From UBA7957 sp965224675 (GTDB taxonomy: Bacteria; Pseudomonadota; Gammaproteobacteria; Granulosicoccales; Granulosicoccaceae): DNA of 64,000 nucleotides. The DNA lies in contig CBDDAA010000004.1 of NCBI GenBank assembly GCA_965224675.1, positions 2,046,001-2,110,000 of the forward strand, read 5' to 3'. This document shows, in pieces, positions 54,857 to 63,412 of this stretch. Below the pieces are notes generated by a model that was given only the letters and a program-made list of their open reading frames with translations, was not told the origin of the DNA and did not search any database. Each line of letters opens with the position of its first letter. The stretch's first letter is position 1. A program made the position numbers and the translations under genes.

Positions 54857-55981
54857 ATGTCATTAAATGAAAGTGATGAATTGCGGCTAAATGTGTTGCT
54901 TGCACAAAATCCTACGGCAATCAAGATTAATGAATCAACCAGGATTCTTTATGCGCTGACGGAAAAAGGCGAGGCTAAAATAGAATTACATCCTGATTGT
55001 AAAACACAGATTTACATGAAAAAGGTGAGGGAGTTTTTGTCTACCCATGTGCTGGGTTCTCCAGGTGGTTACCCCATATATTTGCGACGCTGGACTCGAA
55101 TGGGACAGGCGCGGGATGAGAGTTTAGCGCGATTGTTACTATTAGGTGAAGATGAAGCAGTGACAGCTGTGGTTCATGCACAAGGATTGTCTTTAGCCAT
55201 AGCCTGCAATGCCTGGTGGGTTCTTCCAAACGCACACAATGCCCGTCAAATGCTACAAATAAATGTCATTGCGCAAAGTGAGCTAGGTGCTGAAATGAGT
55301 GCTTTTTTGCTGGAGTTTTTACCTTTCGAAGATGATCAGCAGGCGATGATTGAATCGGTTCGATTGGTTTTGCAATCGGATCATATGAGTCCACAAGCTG
55401 TGCAGGGTCTTTGGCGTAGCGCATCGCGTAAGACGAGTTACTATATTGGTTTTTTGCGGGCACGGGCAGATGATTTACCCGGAGATGAAGCCGCGCACCC
55501 ATTGCATGTTTTAATCCAACAACTTTGTTTGCGCAATAATAACCAGATCAATACCGCTCTGTTGGAATTATTTGCACGGGTTTTGAGTCCGTCCGGACAA
55601 AGATATCTGAAAACGGTGAAAGTCGCCTTTGCGAAACCTAATAATCAAGATGTTGTAGTCAGCCTGCTCAATACATTGGGCGATTATTTTAAAGTGCTCA
55701 ACAACGAGAACCGTCGTTATCGTGATTTACGATTGTGGAATCAGCATACAAACGAAATCTATGAAAATTGTTATAGCCATAATCTTGCAGAACTACCGTT
55801 TAACGCGCAGGTTTTATGTCGCTCCATGATTGCGCTGTCGATGGTTGATGAAACAATGATCAACCCAATATTTGGGGTCAGTGACGCTATTGGTACGGTA
55901 ATGCGGAAAAAAATCAAACCGATTTGCGATGAAATTTTATTTCATGTGGATAGACTGTATGAAACATCAATTAGACACTGA
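54857..55981 (+). CDS. DsrS-like conserved protein
   Basis: A 374-residue cytoplasmic protein without a recognised enzyme motif. The segments ELRLNVLLAQNP, VLGSPGGYPIYLRRWTRMGQ and LLLLGEDEAVTAVVHAQG resemble, from memory, proteins named sulfur-reduction protein DsrS, first described at the end of the dsr cluster of purple sulfur bacteria. No other dsr genes are in the window. The position between MoxR/VWA and cysG suggests a role in maturation of a sirohaem or other metal enzyme, but this is inference. Confidence 0.6.
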   Translation: MSLNESDELRLNVLLAQNPTAIKINESTRILYALTEKGEAKIELHPDCKTQIYMKKVREFLSTHVLGSPGGYPIYLRRWTRMGQARDESLARLLLLGEDEAVTAVVHAQGLSLAIACNAWWVLPNAHNARQMLQINVIAQSELGAEMSAFLLEFLPFEDDQQAMIESVRLVLQSDHMSPQAVQGLWRSASRKTSYYIGFLRARADDLPGDEAAHPLHVLIQQLCLRNNNQINTALLELFARVLSPSGQRYLKTVKVAFAKPNNQDVVVSLLNTLGDYFKVLNNENRRYRDLRLWNQHTNEIYENCYSHNLAELPFNAQVLCRSMIALSMVDETMINPIFGVSDAIGTVMRKKIKPICDEILFHVDRLYETSIRH

Positions 55982-56002
55982 AGATAATAGATTGGAGTGA
56001 CA

Positions 56003-57457
56003 GTGGAATTTTTACCGATATTTTTGAGACTTCAGAATAAGCGTTGTTTGATCGTCGGTGGTGGGGCTGTTGCTGCGCGAAAACTTGCATTCTTGCAGCA
56101 GGCAGGAGCCAGAATAACGCTAATCGCACCTGATCGAGGCGAAGATGTTGCGCTTTTACTGAGCGATAGCGTTGAATTTGTTCAACGTTGCTTTGAAGAA
56201 TCTGACATAAATGAGCAATCACTGGTAGTGGCCGCTACTGATAATGCGGCTGTCAATGCTGCCGTAGCCAAGCACTGTAACAAAAAGAATATTCCGGTTA
56301 ATGTTGTCGATGATGCTAGCTTATGTACGTTTATCGTGCCATCAATAATGAGCCGGGACCCCATCCAACTGGCAATTTCCACCAGTGGGGCATCGCCGGT
56401 ATTGGCACGGATGTTAAAATCCCGCCTTGAAACGCTGATTCCGGCCGCCTATGGTGAATTGGCGAGTATGGTTCATGAATTTCGTGGTGAGGTCAGAAAA
56501 TCTTTTGCCACGGGTGCGCTACGAAAACAGTTCTGGGAGGACGTGCTTGAAGGACCTATCGCCGAATTGATGTTTGCGGGTCGTCAGGAGGAAGCACGAC
56601 AATCGTTGATTGAAGCGATTAAGAAACAAGATTTTCAACCTAGAGAAACAGGTGAGGTGTACCTTGTAGGTGCAGGCCCTGGAGATCCTGATTTACTGAC
56701 CATTCGTGCGCTGAGACTAATGCATCAGGCGGATGTTGTAGTCTACGACCGTCTGGTATCACCCCCCATTCTCGAAATGGTCAATGGTGATGCACAACGG
56801 ATTTATGTTGGCAAAAAATCCTCTGATCATGCCTTGCCACAAGGTGGGATTAATGCATTGTTGGTAAAGTTTGCCCGTCAGGGGAAGCGTGTACTGCGTC
56901 TTAAAGGTGGTGATCCGTTTATATTTGGCCGGGGTGGTGAGGAGATTGAAACGCTGATAGATGAGGGTGTCAGCTTTCAGGTTGTTCCTGGAATCACAGC
57001 TGCATCGGGCTGTGCAAGCTATTCTGGAATACCACTGACCCACAGAGACTACTCACAGGCTTGTATTTTTGTAACCGGGCATCTTAAGGGCGATTCGTTG
57101 GATCTTAACTGGAAAATGCTCGCTAACGAACAACAAACGGTTGTCTTCTATATGGGCCTGCAAGGAGTGGGTATAATCTGTAGGGAACTGATCGCTAACG
57201 GCAGAAATCCGGCGACACCCGCGGCGTTGGTACAGCAAGGCACCACGCCATCACACCGTATCCTGATAGGTAATTTAAATTCACTGCCAAATCTGGTGGT
57301 GCGTCATAAGGTGTCTGCACCAACACTGATTATAGTTGGCGAGGTGGTGTCGTTACATGAAAAACTTAAATGGTTTAAACCGGGTCAGGAACTGATCGGA
57401 GAAAAGGTGAAGACAATTGATGATTACTTCGAGCATGGCGGCAAGAATCAGGAATAA
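56003..57457 (+). CDS. cysG: siroheme synthase, trifunctional
   Basis: Makes sirohaem from uroporphyrinogen III. The N-terminal precorrin-2 dehydrogenase/ferrochelatase half (about 1-210, VGGGAVAARKLAFL and the Ser-containing linker) is fused to the C-terminal SAM-dependent uroporphyrinogen methyltransferase (about 220-465, VGAGPGDPDLLT and RLKGGDPFIFGRGGEE). At about 484 residues it is near full E. coli length. The GTG at 56003 with GGAG at 5-base spacing is chosen over a GTG at 55997. It is last in the Sel1-MoxR-VWA-DsrS series. Confidence 0.93.
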   Translation: MEFLPIFLRLQNKRCLIVGGGAVAARKLAFLQQAGARITLIAPDRGEDVALLLSDSVEFVQRCFEESDINEQSLVVAATDNAAVNAAVAKHCNKKNIPVNVVDDASLCTFIVPSIMSRDPIQLAISTSGASPVLARMLKSRLETLIPAAYGELASMVHEFRGEVRKSFATGALRKQFWEDVLEGPIAELMFAGRQEEARQSLIEAIKKQDFQPRETGEVYLVGAGPGDPDLLTIRALRLMHQADVVVYDRLVSPPILEMVNGDAQRIYVGKKSSDHALPQGGINALLVKFARQGKRVLRLKGGDPFIFGRGGEEIETLIDEGVSFQVVPGITAASGCASYSGIPLTHRDYSQACIFVTGHLKGDSLDLNWKMLANEQQTVVFYMGLQGVGIICRELIANGRNPATPAALVQQGTTPSHRILIGNLNSLPNLVVRHKVSAPTLIIVGEVVSLHEKLKWFKPGQELIGEKVKTIDDYFEHGGKNQE

Positions 57458-57466
57458 GCTTGTAAG

Positions 57467-57683
57467 TGTTAAATTGCATCCAAAAGTGACCCACCATTTG
57501 CACTGAAAACTGACCCGCCTACTTAAGCCAGATTATGGCTCATTTCTTGGGTTTTCGTTATAATGCCACGTCCATCACTCCTTTTATCCCCTGCTGGCTC
57601 ATCAGCAGGATAGGGTTACACGTGGGTCAATTTTGGGTGCAAATAATGGGGCTTAGTGGGTCACTTTCGGATGCAATTTAACA
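57467..57683. mobile_element. miniature IS21-like element
   Basis: A 217-base element without coding capacity. Terminal inverted repeats of 28 bases (57467-57494 and 57656-57683) match at 27 positions, starting TGTTAAATTGCATCC and ending in AACA. A second, weaker inverted pair lies just inside (about 57498-57520 and 57621-57643), each copy carrying a TGACCC-type core. Multiple nested end repeats are characteristic of IS21-family elements, so this looks like a deletion derivative. It ends exactly where the truncated FAH gene begins. Confidence 0.75.
57590..57609. repeat. hairpin inside the IS21-like element
   Basis: CCTGCTG-GCTCAT-CAGCAGG forms a perfect 7-base stem with a 6-base loop near the centre of the miniature element. 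It may be the scar of the internal deletion or a weak terminator. Confidence 0.5.
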
Positions 57684-58030
57684 CCAGAAACGAACAAAAC
57701 AATTTTTCCAGCACAACCACAAGTGATTGCCAAAATTGAAGGCATGCAGGATGTGTTTCCTGTAAATCGGATATTTTGTGTCGGCCGGAACTACCATGCT
57801 CATGCCGCTGAAATGGGTGTGACAGTTGATAAGACAATTCAGGAACCTTTCTATTTTACCAAGCATCCGACGGCGTTGACGCCAAGTGGAAGTCATATTG
57901 ACTATCCACTACAGACAGAAAATTACCACTACGAGATGGAGTGCGTGGTTGCGATAGGTCTGTCGGGATTTGAGGTGACTGAAAAAAACGCGAGTGATTT
58001 GATTTTCGGCTATGCGTGTTTGCTGTAAAC
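57684..58030 (+). pseudogene. truncated fumarylacetoacetate hydrolase family gene
   Basis: The reading frame encodes the N-terminal half of an FAH-family hydrolase: FPVNRIFCVGRNYHAHAAEMG and the metal-binding MECVVAIG are clear. The start codon is lost at the boundary with the IS21-like element; the frame reads through from the element into NKTIFPAQPQVIAK. At the other end it stops at TAA (58026-58028) right after IFGYACLL, about 100 residues in, where intact proteins of about 230 residues continue. Sequence after the stop shows only a faint shifted continuation. Both ends are therefore broken, and it is probably not functional. Confidence 0.75.
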
Positions 58031-58158
58031 GACGACTTAACAGTTACCCTGACAGATGAAGTAGCCGATTTCGCGAATTGCTTTGGTTTCTATCTCAAGT
58101 AAGACGGAAATAGTTAGTATTACCTATTGACAGTGTTACGGCACATATGTGTTAGTTG

Positions 58159-58731
58159 CTAGTATTTCTTCACAATGCTGATTGCATATTTTAGGGTTGT
58201 CGTCTTGTACTTCCAGTAGGTTATTTTTGTCGCCTGGGCTGCACCAACTTGGCCAAAGTAATCCTGCCAAGCCGTACCACCGGCCAACAGAGCAGAAAAC
58301 ATTGCCGAGAGTTGGCTTACAGTCCAAACTGCCTTATAGCCCTTCCCTCCGGGAGCAGGTGCAATACCACCTGTTCCGCCAACATACTGCCCCAACGAAT
58401 ACTTGCCCTCATAAGCCATGAACACCGTGTAGACTTGTCCGTGCGGAGACTCGTGCTTATACCACGGCACCACGACGAAGTGATGGACGGGCGCTAAACT
58501 GAAATGCCACACTGCCGTATCTGAATTCGAGCCGCTGAACCCGATCGCATTGTTGATTTGTTTTTGCATATTGAGTCCAGATTTGATCAGCGTACCGGAC
58601 CCGGAATCGTTTTGGCAAGCACCATAAACAGCTTTGCCCATTTGGACCGGTACTCCAGGACAGTTGTCCACCGACATGAGTTTCACATTTTCTACAATCG
58701 CAGCTATCAAATTGGGGCCAGTATTCGCCAT
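58159..58731 (-). CDS. unknown 190-residue protein
   Basis: No family recognised. The protein is soluble with no signal peptide. Noticeable features are two cysteines near the N-terminus (VDNCPGVPV, YGACQND), a His-rich hydrophobic block VWHFSLAPVHHFVVVPWY (about 93-110), and an aromatic stretch YTVFMAYEGKYSLGQYVGG followed by a Gly/Pro turn. Cys and His in this order could suit a papain-like fold, but that is only a thought. The start has a strong AGGAG and lies one base after the stop of a 41-residue frame, so the two form an operon. Confidence 0.7.
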   Translation of the reverse strand: MANTGPNLIAAIVENVKLMSVDNCPGVPVQMGKAVYGACQNDSGSGTLIKSGLNMQKQINNAIGFSGSNSDTAVWHFSLAPVHHFVVVPWYKHESPHGQVYTVFMAYEGKYSLGQYVGGTGGIAPAPGGKGYKAVWTVSQLSAMFSALLAGGTAWQDYFGQVGAAQATKITYWKYKTTTLKYAISIVKKY

Positions 58732-58732
58732 T

Positions 58733-58858
58733 TTAACTCATCTCCTGTATCAAATGATTACTCTTTTCACTGTCACTGATTCCAGGGTAATTTGTAGAAA
58801 TATTGGAACTTAATGACAGAATCAAATTAGTTTGATTAACTTGAGTTGGACTATACAT
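58733..58858 (-). CDS. 41-residue protein upstream of the unknown 190-residue gene
   Basis: A short frame starting MYSPTQVNQTNLILSLSS and ending NHLIQEMS, polar and Ser/Asn-rich with no membrane segment. It has its own ribosome site (AGAGG, 9 bases before ATG). Its stop codon is one base from the downstream ATG, and the AGGAG serving that gene lies inside its 3' end. The tight coupling supports a real gene, perhaps a leader or antitoxin-like partner. No homologue is known to me. Confidence 0.5.
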   Translation of the reverse strand: MYSPTQVNQTNLILSLSSNISTNYPGISDSEKSNHLIQEMS

Positions 58859-59209
58859 AATATTTACCTCTTTAATTATGATTTAAATTGTCAATAGGCT
58901 GAGCTCAAATTTAAATCCCCCCTTCATGGAAAGCAAAACAAACATAGTAGTTTTGTCATTGGGTTCATCCTTGAACGTTTTGCAGACAAGGATATTAGCG
59001 GGATAAAATCCGGGTGTCAAAATTAAGAGTGTCTTTAATCCTTATGGGAAATGTTGAAAAGAAGGTGCATTTATGAATTTTTGGCGTAGTAATTGATGTG
59101 TTTATTAATTCCCAGGCCCCGGTGGATTGTTATCAAGTAACCACCGGGGACTTTCTCCCTTCATTTATGCTACGCAAAATAGCGCCTTGGCAGCAAATAA
59201 AATTATTGC
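58859..59209. other. AT-rich spacer around the two-gene unit and symporter
   Basis: This 351-base spacer contains a hairpin at 59117-59149. On the minus strand a TTGACA hexamer (58889-58894) lies upstream of the 41-residue frame, but no -10 element stands at a proper spacing. No other feature was seen. Confidence 0.35.
59117..59149. terminator. strong hairpin downstream of the symporter gene
   Basis: CCCCGGTGG and CCACCGGGG pair perfectly over 9 bases around a 15-base loop that can itself form GTTA/TAAC. It lies about 60 bases beyond the AGCS symporter stop on the minus strand. There is no long T-run, so termination efficiency is unclear. Confidence 0.55.
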
Positions 59210-60850
59210 TTATTTATATTTTTTTATCTCACCACTTTCAATACGAGAAAAGTAAGATTTCATTTCTCTTTTCACGATGGGTGCAAGAAAATACAAGCCG
59301 AGGATATTAGGTACACAAATCAGAAATACCAGAGCATCAGAAATATCAAGGATTGGACCGAGCTGAACTACACAACCCAATGCGACAAAAAGACAAAATA
59401 TAACTTTATAATTGACTTGGCTGACTGCGCCTTCTCCAAAAAGATAGGTCCATCCTTTTAGACCGTAGTAGGACCATGAAATCATCGTTGAGAACGCGAA
59501 CAGGACAGCAGCAAAAGCCAATGGAATCGGGAACCATGAAAACTCGCGCTCAAAGGCAGCCGATGTCATCGCAACCCCTTGTGCATCTCCGGCAAAGTTA
59601 GGGTCGGCGACCTGTGCTGTTCCAATAACCAGTGCTGTAATAGTACAGATAACGATGGTATCAATAAAAGGTTCTAGCAGAGAGACAATGCCTTCGGTCA
59701 CGGGTTCATTGGTTTTAACGGCCGCATGCGCAATCGAGGCCGAACCAATGCCCGCTTCGTTAGAAAATACAGCACGTTGAAAACCAATGATCAGCGCACC
59801 AATTGCGCCACCGGCAACACCTTCTCCGGTAAAAGCACCAGTGAATATATTTGAGACTGCCTGCGGAATAGAGGTGACATTGAGCAATATTACAATGAGT
59901 GCGAACAGGCAATAAAAAATAGCCATAAAAGGCACGACCTTTTCCGTGACTTTTGCAATTGATTTAATACCACCAATAATCACCATAAATACGATGGCCG
60001 CCATTATCAAACCCACAAGCCATCCCATTCCATCCAAGGCACCGCCAGATACATTGTTTAATTGAACATAAGCCTGGTTAGACTGAAACATATTGCCTAT
60101 ACCCAATGCGCCTATAAAGATACCGATGGCATAAAATGTACCCATGAATTTTCCGAATCCTTCCATTCCTCTTTCCGAGAAGCCTTTTCTGAGGTAGTAC
60201 ATAGGGCCACCAGAGACATGACCATCGTCAAACTCCTGCCGGTATTTTACCCCCAATGTGCATTCGACAAATTTGGTGGACATGCCTAAAAAACCCGCGA
60301 CGATCAGCCAAAATGTTGCACCTGCGCCGCCCACGGTTACGGCAACTGCAACACCGCCAATATTGCCTATACCGACTGTACCTGAAACAGCAGTAGCCAG
60401 CGCCTGGAAATGCGAAACCTCACCATGACTGTTCGGGTCGGAGTAATCACCTCTTACCAATTCGATCGCATGTTTAAAGCCGCGAATATTAACAAATCCC
60501 ATGTAAAGCGTAAAAAACACTGCACCAATAACCAACCATAAAACGACGATTGGAAGCTGCGCGCCAAAAAAAGGAATTTTAACAAAAACAATTTTACCAA
60601 CCAATGCAGCTATCGGTGCGGTGAATGCATTGATGCTGGCATCAATGCCTGTTGTATCTTCTATGGTGCCTGGCGGGGGGACAATACCGTGGGTCCACGC
60701 ACGGTATCCAAGTGATGGGTTTTCTATGCCTTGTATCCATGCCTGTGTATCGGTAAGTTCACTCTGATTATTTTGTGCGTACACCGGAGTGGCCACAATA
60801 ATAAATAAACAAAGTAAACTCAGTAAAATAGTCGTCACATTCTTATTCAT
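59210..60850 (-). CDS. alanine/sodium symporter family protein (AGCS)
   Basis: Sodium-coupled amino acid (alanine or glycine) symporter of the inner membrane. At 546 residues it is longer than usual (about 450-480) because of an N-terminal signal-like segment (VYAQNN, about 1-26) and a soluble stretch to about residue 90. The family hallmarks VSGTVGIGNIGGVAVAV and FSNEAGIGSASIAHAAVKT are clear. Such extended members occur in marine bacteria. The universal stress protein gene lies 56 bases upstream on the same strand. Confidence 0.9.
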   Translation of the reverse strand: MNKNVTTILLSLLCLFIIVATPVYAQNNQSELTDTQAWIQGIENPSLGYRAWTHGIVPPPGTIEDTTGIDASINAFTAPIAALVGKIVFVKIPFFGAQLPIVVLWLVIGAVFFTLYMGFVNIRGFKHAIELVRGDYSDPNSHGEVSHFQALATAVSGTVGIGNIGGVAVAVTVGGAGATFWLIVAGFLGMSTKFVECTLGVKYRQEFDDGHVSGGPMYYLRKGFSERGMEGFGKFMGTFYAIGIFIGALGIGNMFQSNQAYVQLNNVSGGALDGMGWLVGLIMAAIVFMVIIGGIKSIAKVTEKVVPFMAIFYCLFALIVILLNVTSIPQAVSNIFTGAFTGEGVAGGAIGALIIGFQRAVFSNEAGIGSASIAHAAVKTNEPVTEGIVSLLEPFIDTIVICTITALVIGTAQVADPNFAGDAQGVAMTSAAFEREFSWFPIPLAFAAVLFAFSTMISWSYYGLKGWTYLFGEGAVSQVNYKVIFCLFVALGCVVQLGPILDISDALVFLICVPNILGLYFLAPIVKREMKSYFSRIESGEIKKYK

Positions 60851-60906
60851 GCTCTTCCTCGCGATTATTGTAGTGTTTTTAAGCTCATGTCTAATTACCT
60901 TTCCAT

Positions 60907-61341
60907 CTATGGAATAACGGTGACAGGTATGGTAGTTGTTTGCACCAGATTGCTGGCTACACTGCCGAATAATAAGCTCTTCAGGCCGGAGGCGCCCGTT
61001 CGACCAATGAATATCTGGGCAGCGTCCTTTTCTTTGGCGATACGATTGAGTACTTCGGCGGGACGGCCATGGCTTACCAAGCCCTCAACTTTAGAACCTG
61101 ATTGGGTAAGTGTTTCGAGTAATGGTGCAAGTACTTTTGTTCGTGCAGTTTCAATTTCCTCCTCACGCCGCTTATGGCGTGATTCATTTTCTTCAGCGGT
61201 ATTAAAGGTAAACGGGGACCATTGGATGACATAGATAACCAGTAAGTCTGCATTTTGCGAGCGAGCGACTGAGGCCGCAAAATCTGCGGCCTGTGCACTG
61301 GTTTTGCTTCCATCTATTCCAACTAACAGTGTTTGTGTCAT
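60907..61341 (-). CDS. universal stress protein family protein
   Basis: A 144-residue UspA-fold protein. The nucleotide-binding motif G-2x-G-9x-G-S is intact (GRTGASGLKSLLFGS), so it is probably an ATP-binding member. The ATG at 61341 (MTQTLLVGIDGS) with upstream GGAGAG is the start; a longer frame upstream is not used. It is placed before the sodium symporter gene and could be co-transcribed with it. Confidence 0.9.
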   Translation of the reverse strand: MTQTLLVGIDGSKTSAQAADFAASVARSQNADLLVIYVIQWSPFTFNTAEENESRHKRREEEIETARTKVLAPLLETLTQSGSKVEGLVSHGRPAEVLNRIAKEKDAAQIFIGRTGASGLKSLLFGSVASNLVQTTTIPVTVIP

Positions 61342-61891
61342 TGGTACTCTCCAGTTGTTCCTCACTGAGTAAGTGGTAATTGACAGGTGTGGGCAAGCTG
61401 ACCACAAATAATCAGTTGAGGATATTTTGCGTAAATTAGAGGCTCAGAACTTCAATCCGGTCAAATATCGGTACAAGTTAAAGCCAAAGATTAAAGACAA
61501 TGCGCTGTGTAAAGAAATTGTTTGACCTTTCTAAATACGTTGTAGCGTTCTATTTGGTTTTTAGCTTTTCCTATGAGGAAATCAGAAAATACTCGTCCCT
61601 GTTGCTCCAATACTCATGATGGGAATAGCGGTTAATTGCGAGCTATTCACATCGGTTTGCTGTATTGATATTATGGTTTGGTTGAAGAACTTGTATTTAA
61701 AGACACTCAGCTGACTGGAAGTAGCACCAATATTAGATCCGCGATAGATCCAACTGGCTTGTTTTGTTTATCATTCGTGATTTTTACAGTTTTAAGCGGA
61801 TTATGGTATTGTGCCTACAACAATTCTTAATCTAAAGTTTTCTTGCTATAACTATCGCAAAATATCGTTAGAAAATATTATGGAGAAAATA
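61342..61891. other. 550-base divergent spacer upstream of the ABC binding protein
   Basis: No convincing coding frame. A frame running into the binding protein from 61811 is not used. There is a small dyad TTTCC-TATGA-GGAAA near 61568-61582. The AT-rich run at about 61760-61880 is likely to include the binding-protein promoter; I could not fix -35 and -10 elements by eye. Confidence 0.35.
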
Positions 61892-63082
61892 ATGAAAAAA
61901 ATAATACTGGCCGGGGTAATTTCTGTTGCGCTGTTATCTCAGGCTTACAGTGCTGACAATGAGATAAATGTAGGCATCATTCTAGGTTTTACGGGTCCAA
62001 TAGAGTCACTGACTCCCGGGATGGCGGATTCTGCTGAATTGGCATTTAAAGAGGTCAGTGATAGTGGCTTGCTGTTGGGCGGTAAAATATTGCTACCGAT
62101 TCGAGCGGATAGTACCTGTACCGATTCCGCTGCGGCAACCGCTGCAGCAGAGCGCTTGATCACCGCTGACAAAGTTGTCGCAATCATGGGCGCGGATTGC
62201 TCTGGTGTAACAACTGCAATTGCCAACAATGTGGCTATTCCAAATGGTGTGGTGATGGTATCGCCTTCAGCGACATCACCTGCATTATCCACAATAAATG
62301 ACAATGGACTCTTTTTTCGTACATCTCCGTCAGATGCACGCCAGGGTACAGTGTTGGCGAATATTTTGATGGACAGATCGATTGGATCGGTAGCAGTGAC
62401 TTATACAAATAATGACTATGGCAAGGGTTTGAGTGATAGTTTTATTTCTAATTACAAAAAAATAGGTGGTAAAATCACGATTAATTCGGCGCATGAGGAC
62501 GGCAAAGGGGATTATTCTGCTGATGTCGGGGCTTTAGCTGCTGCAGGTGGGGAGCTTCTGGTGGTGCTGGGTTATGCAGATCAAGGTGGTGTGGGTATTA
62601 TTCGGGCAGCCGTTGACACGGGCGCATTCGATACATTTGCGCTCGGTGATGGCATGTACTCAGAGAGCCTGCTTACGGCTATGGGTGAGGATCTAAATGG
62701 TACATTCGGTTCGATTCCATGGTCTGAAGGCGACGGTGCAGATGCCTTTATCGCTGCAGCAAAGTCAGCTGGGATTGAGCCAGACGGTTCATTTCGCCGC
62801 GAATCGTATGATGCGGCTGCTTTGATTGCATTGGCGATGCAAAAAGGCAGTGCCACTGATGGTGTAAGCATTGCTGCCAACTTGCTTGCTGTTGCCAATG
62901 CACCGGGTGAACCCATCTTGCCGGGTGAGCTGGCCAAAGCACTTAAAATCCTAAAAGCCGGTGGCGATGTTGATTATGTCGGTGCAACCAATGTTGAGCT
63001 GATAGGCGGTGGGGAAGCTGCTGGTTCCTACCGCGAATATGAGATTAAGGCCGGTGTTTATGAAACCATTCGCTTCCGCTGA
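61892..63082 (+). CDS. ABC transporter periplasmic substrate-binding protein, Leu/Ile/Val-binding type
   Basis: A 396-residue periplasmic binding protein of the branched-chain amino acid (HAAT) family. A signal peptide (about 1-21, ILAGVISVALLSQAYS) precedes a type I periplasmic-binding fold; GIILGFTGPIESLTPGMADSAELA, in two parts, is typical of LivJ/LivK-like proteins. The ATG at 61892 with GGAG at 6-base spacing is preferred to the ATG at 61880. The ligand may be an amino acid, urea or amide. It is followed by an ATPase gene with a repeat element between. Confidence 0.88.
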   Translation: MKKIILAGVISVALLSQAYSADNEINVGIILGFTGPIESLTPGMADSAELAFKEVSDSGLLLGGKILLPIRADSTCTDSAAATAAAERLITADKVVAIMGADCSGVTTAIANNVAIPNGVVMVSPSATSPALSTINDNGLFFRTSPSDARQGTVLANILMDRSIGSVAVTYTNNDYGKGLSDSFISNYKKIGGKITINSAHEDGKGDYSADVGALAAAGGELLVVLGYADQGGVGIIRAAVDTGAFDTFALGDGMYSESLLTAMGEDLNGTFGSIPWSEGDGADAFIAAAKSAGIEPDGSFRRESYDAAALIALAMQKGSATDGVSIAANLLAVANAPGEPILPGELAKALKILKAGGDVDYVGATNVELIGGGEAAGSYREYEIKAGVYETIRFR

Positions 63083-63101
63083 GCCTTAATATAATAGACT
63101 G

Positions 63102-63125
63102 CTAGGCTAGTGTCTCCTAGCCTAG
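63102..63125 (+). terminator. hairpin 20 bases after the binding-protein stop
   Basis: CTAGGCTAG-TGTCTC-CTAGCCTAG is a perfect 9-base stem with a 6-base loop. It overlaps the left end of repeat copy 2. Lacking a T-run, it may act as an mRNA-stabilising or attenuating hairpin that keeps binding-protein expression above that of downstream transporter genes. Confidence 0.5.
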
Positions 63126-63370
63126 TAGTATATTAAGAAAGCTAGTAAAAGCGCGAGTGCAAGGCACAGTGCGCAGGCAATGGTTGCTCCATTTTCAAGG
63201 GCTGTAACACAGCAATCGCGCTTTTAATAGTATCCCGAGGGCGAACCGAGACAGTCCATCAGCGGTGTTGCTCCCTCTTGAGGTAGAGTGACTACCCCGG
63301 CGAGGACGGCCTGGCAGCTGAACTGTCTCAGTTCGTCTTAATATACTACTTAGACTAGGGCACTACACTG
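63108..63370. mobile_element. miniature inverted-repeat element, copy 2 (diverged)
   Basis: About 263 bases bounded by TAGTGT at the left and CACTACACTG at the right, with imperfect terminal repeats sharing a TAGTATATTAAG-type core. It is homologous to copy 1 (50102-50312) in reverse orientation in two blocks: 63273-63308 with 50164-50201, and 63137-63199 with 50219-50280. It carries about 55 extra internal bases. A further internal inverted pair, CGAACCGAGACAGT and ACTGTCTCAGTTCG, flanks the first block. It sits between the binding-protein gene and the ATPase gene. Confidence 0.72.
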
Positions 63371-63412
63371 TGTAGTAGCCACGGTGATTTTGCCTATAAA
63401 GCGGAAATTAAA

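Noticed and set aside
58889..58894. TTGACA as the -35 element of the 41-residue gene
   Set aside because: A 17-base spacing would put the -10 element on the ribosome site, so this hexamer cannot be the promoter for that gene.
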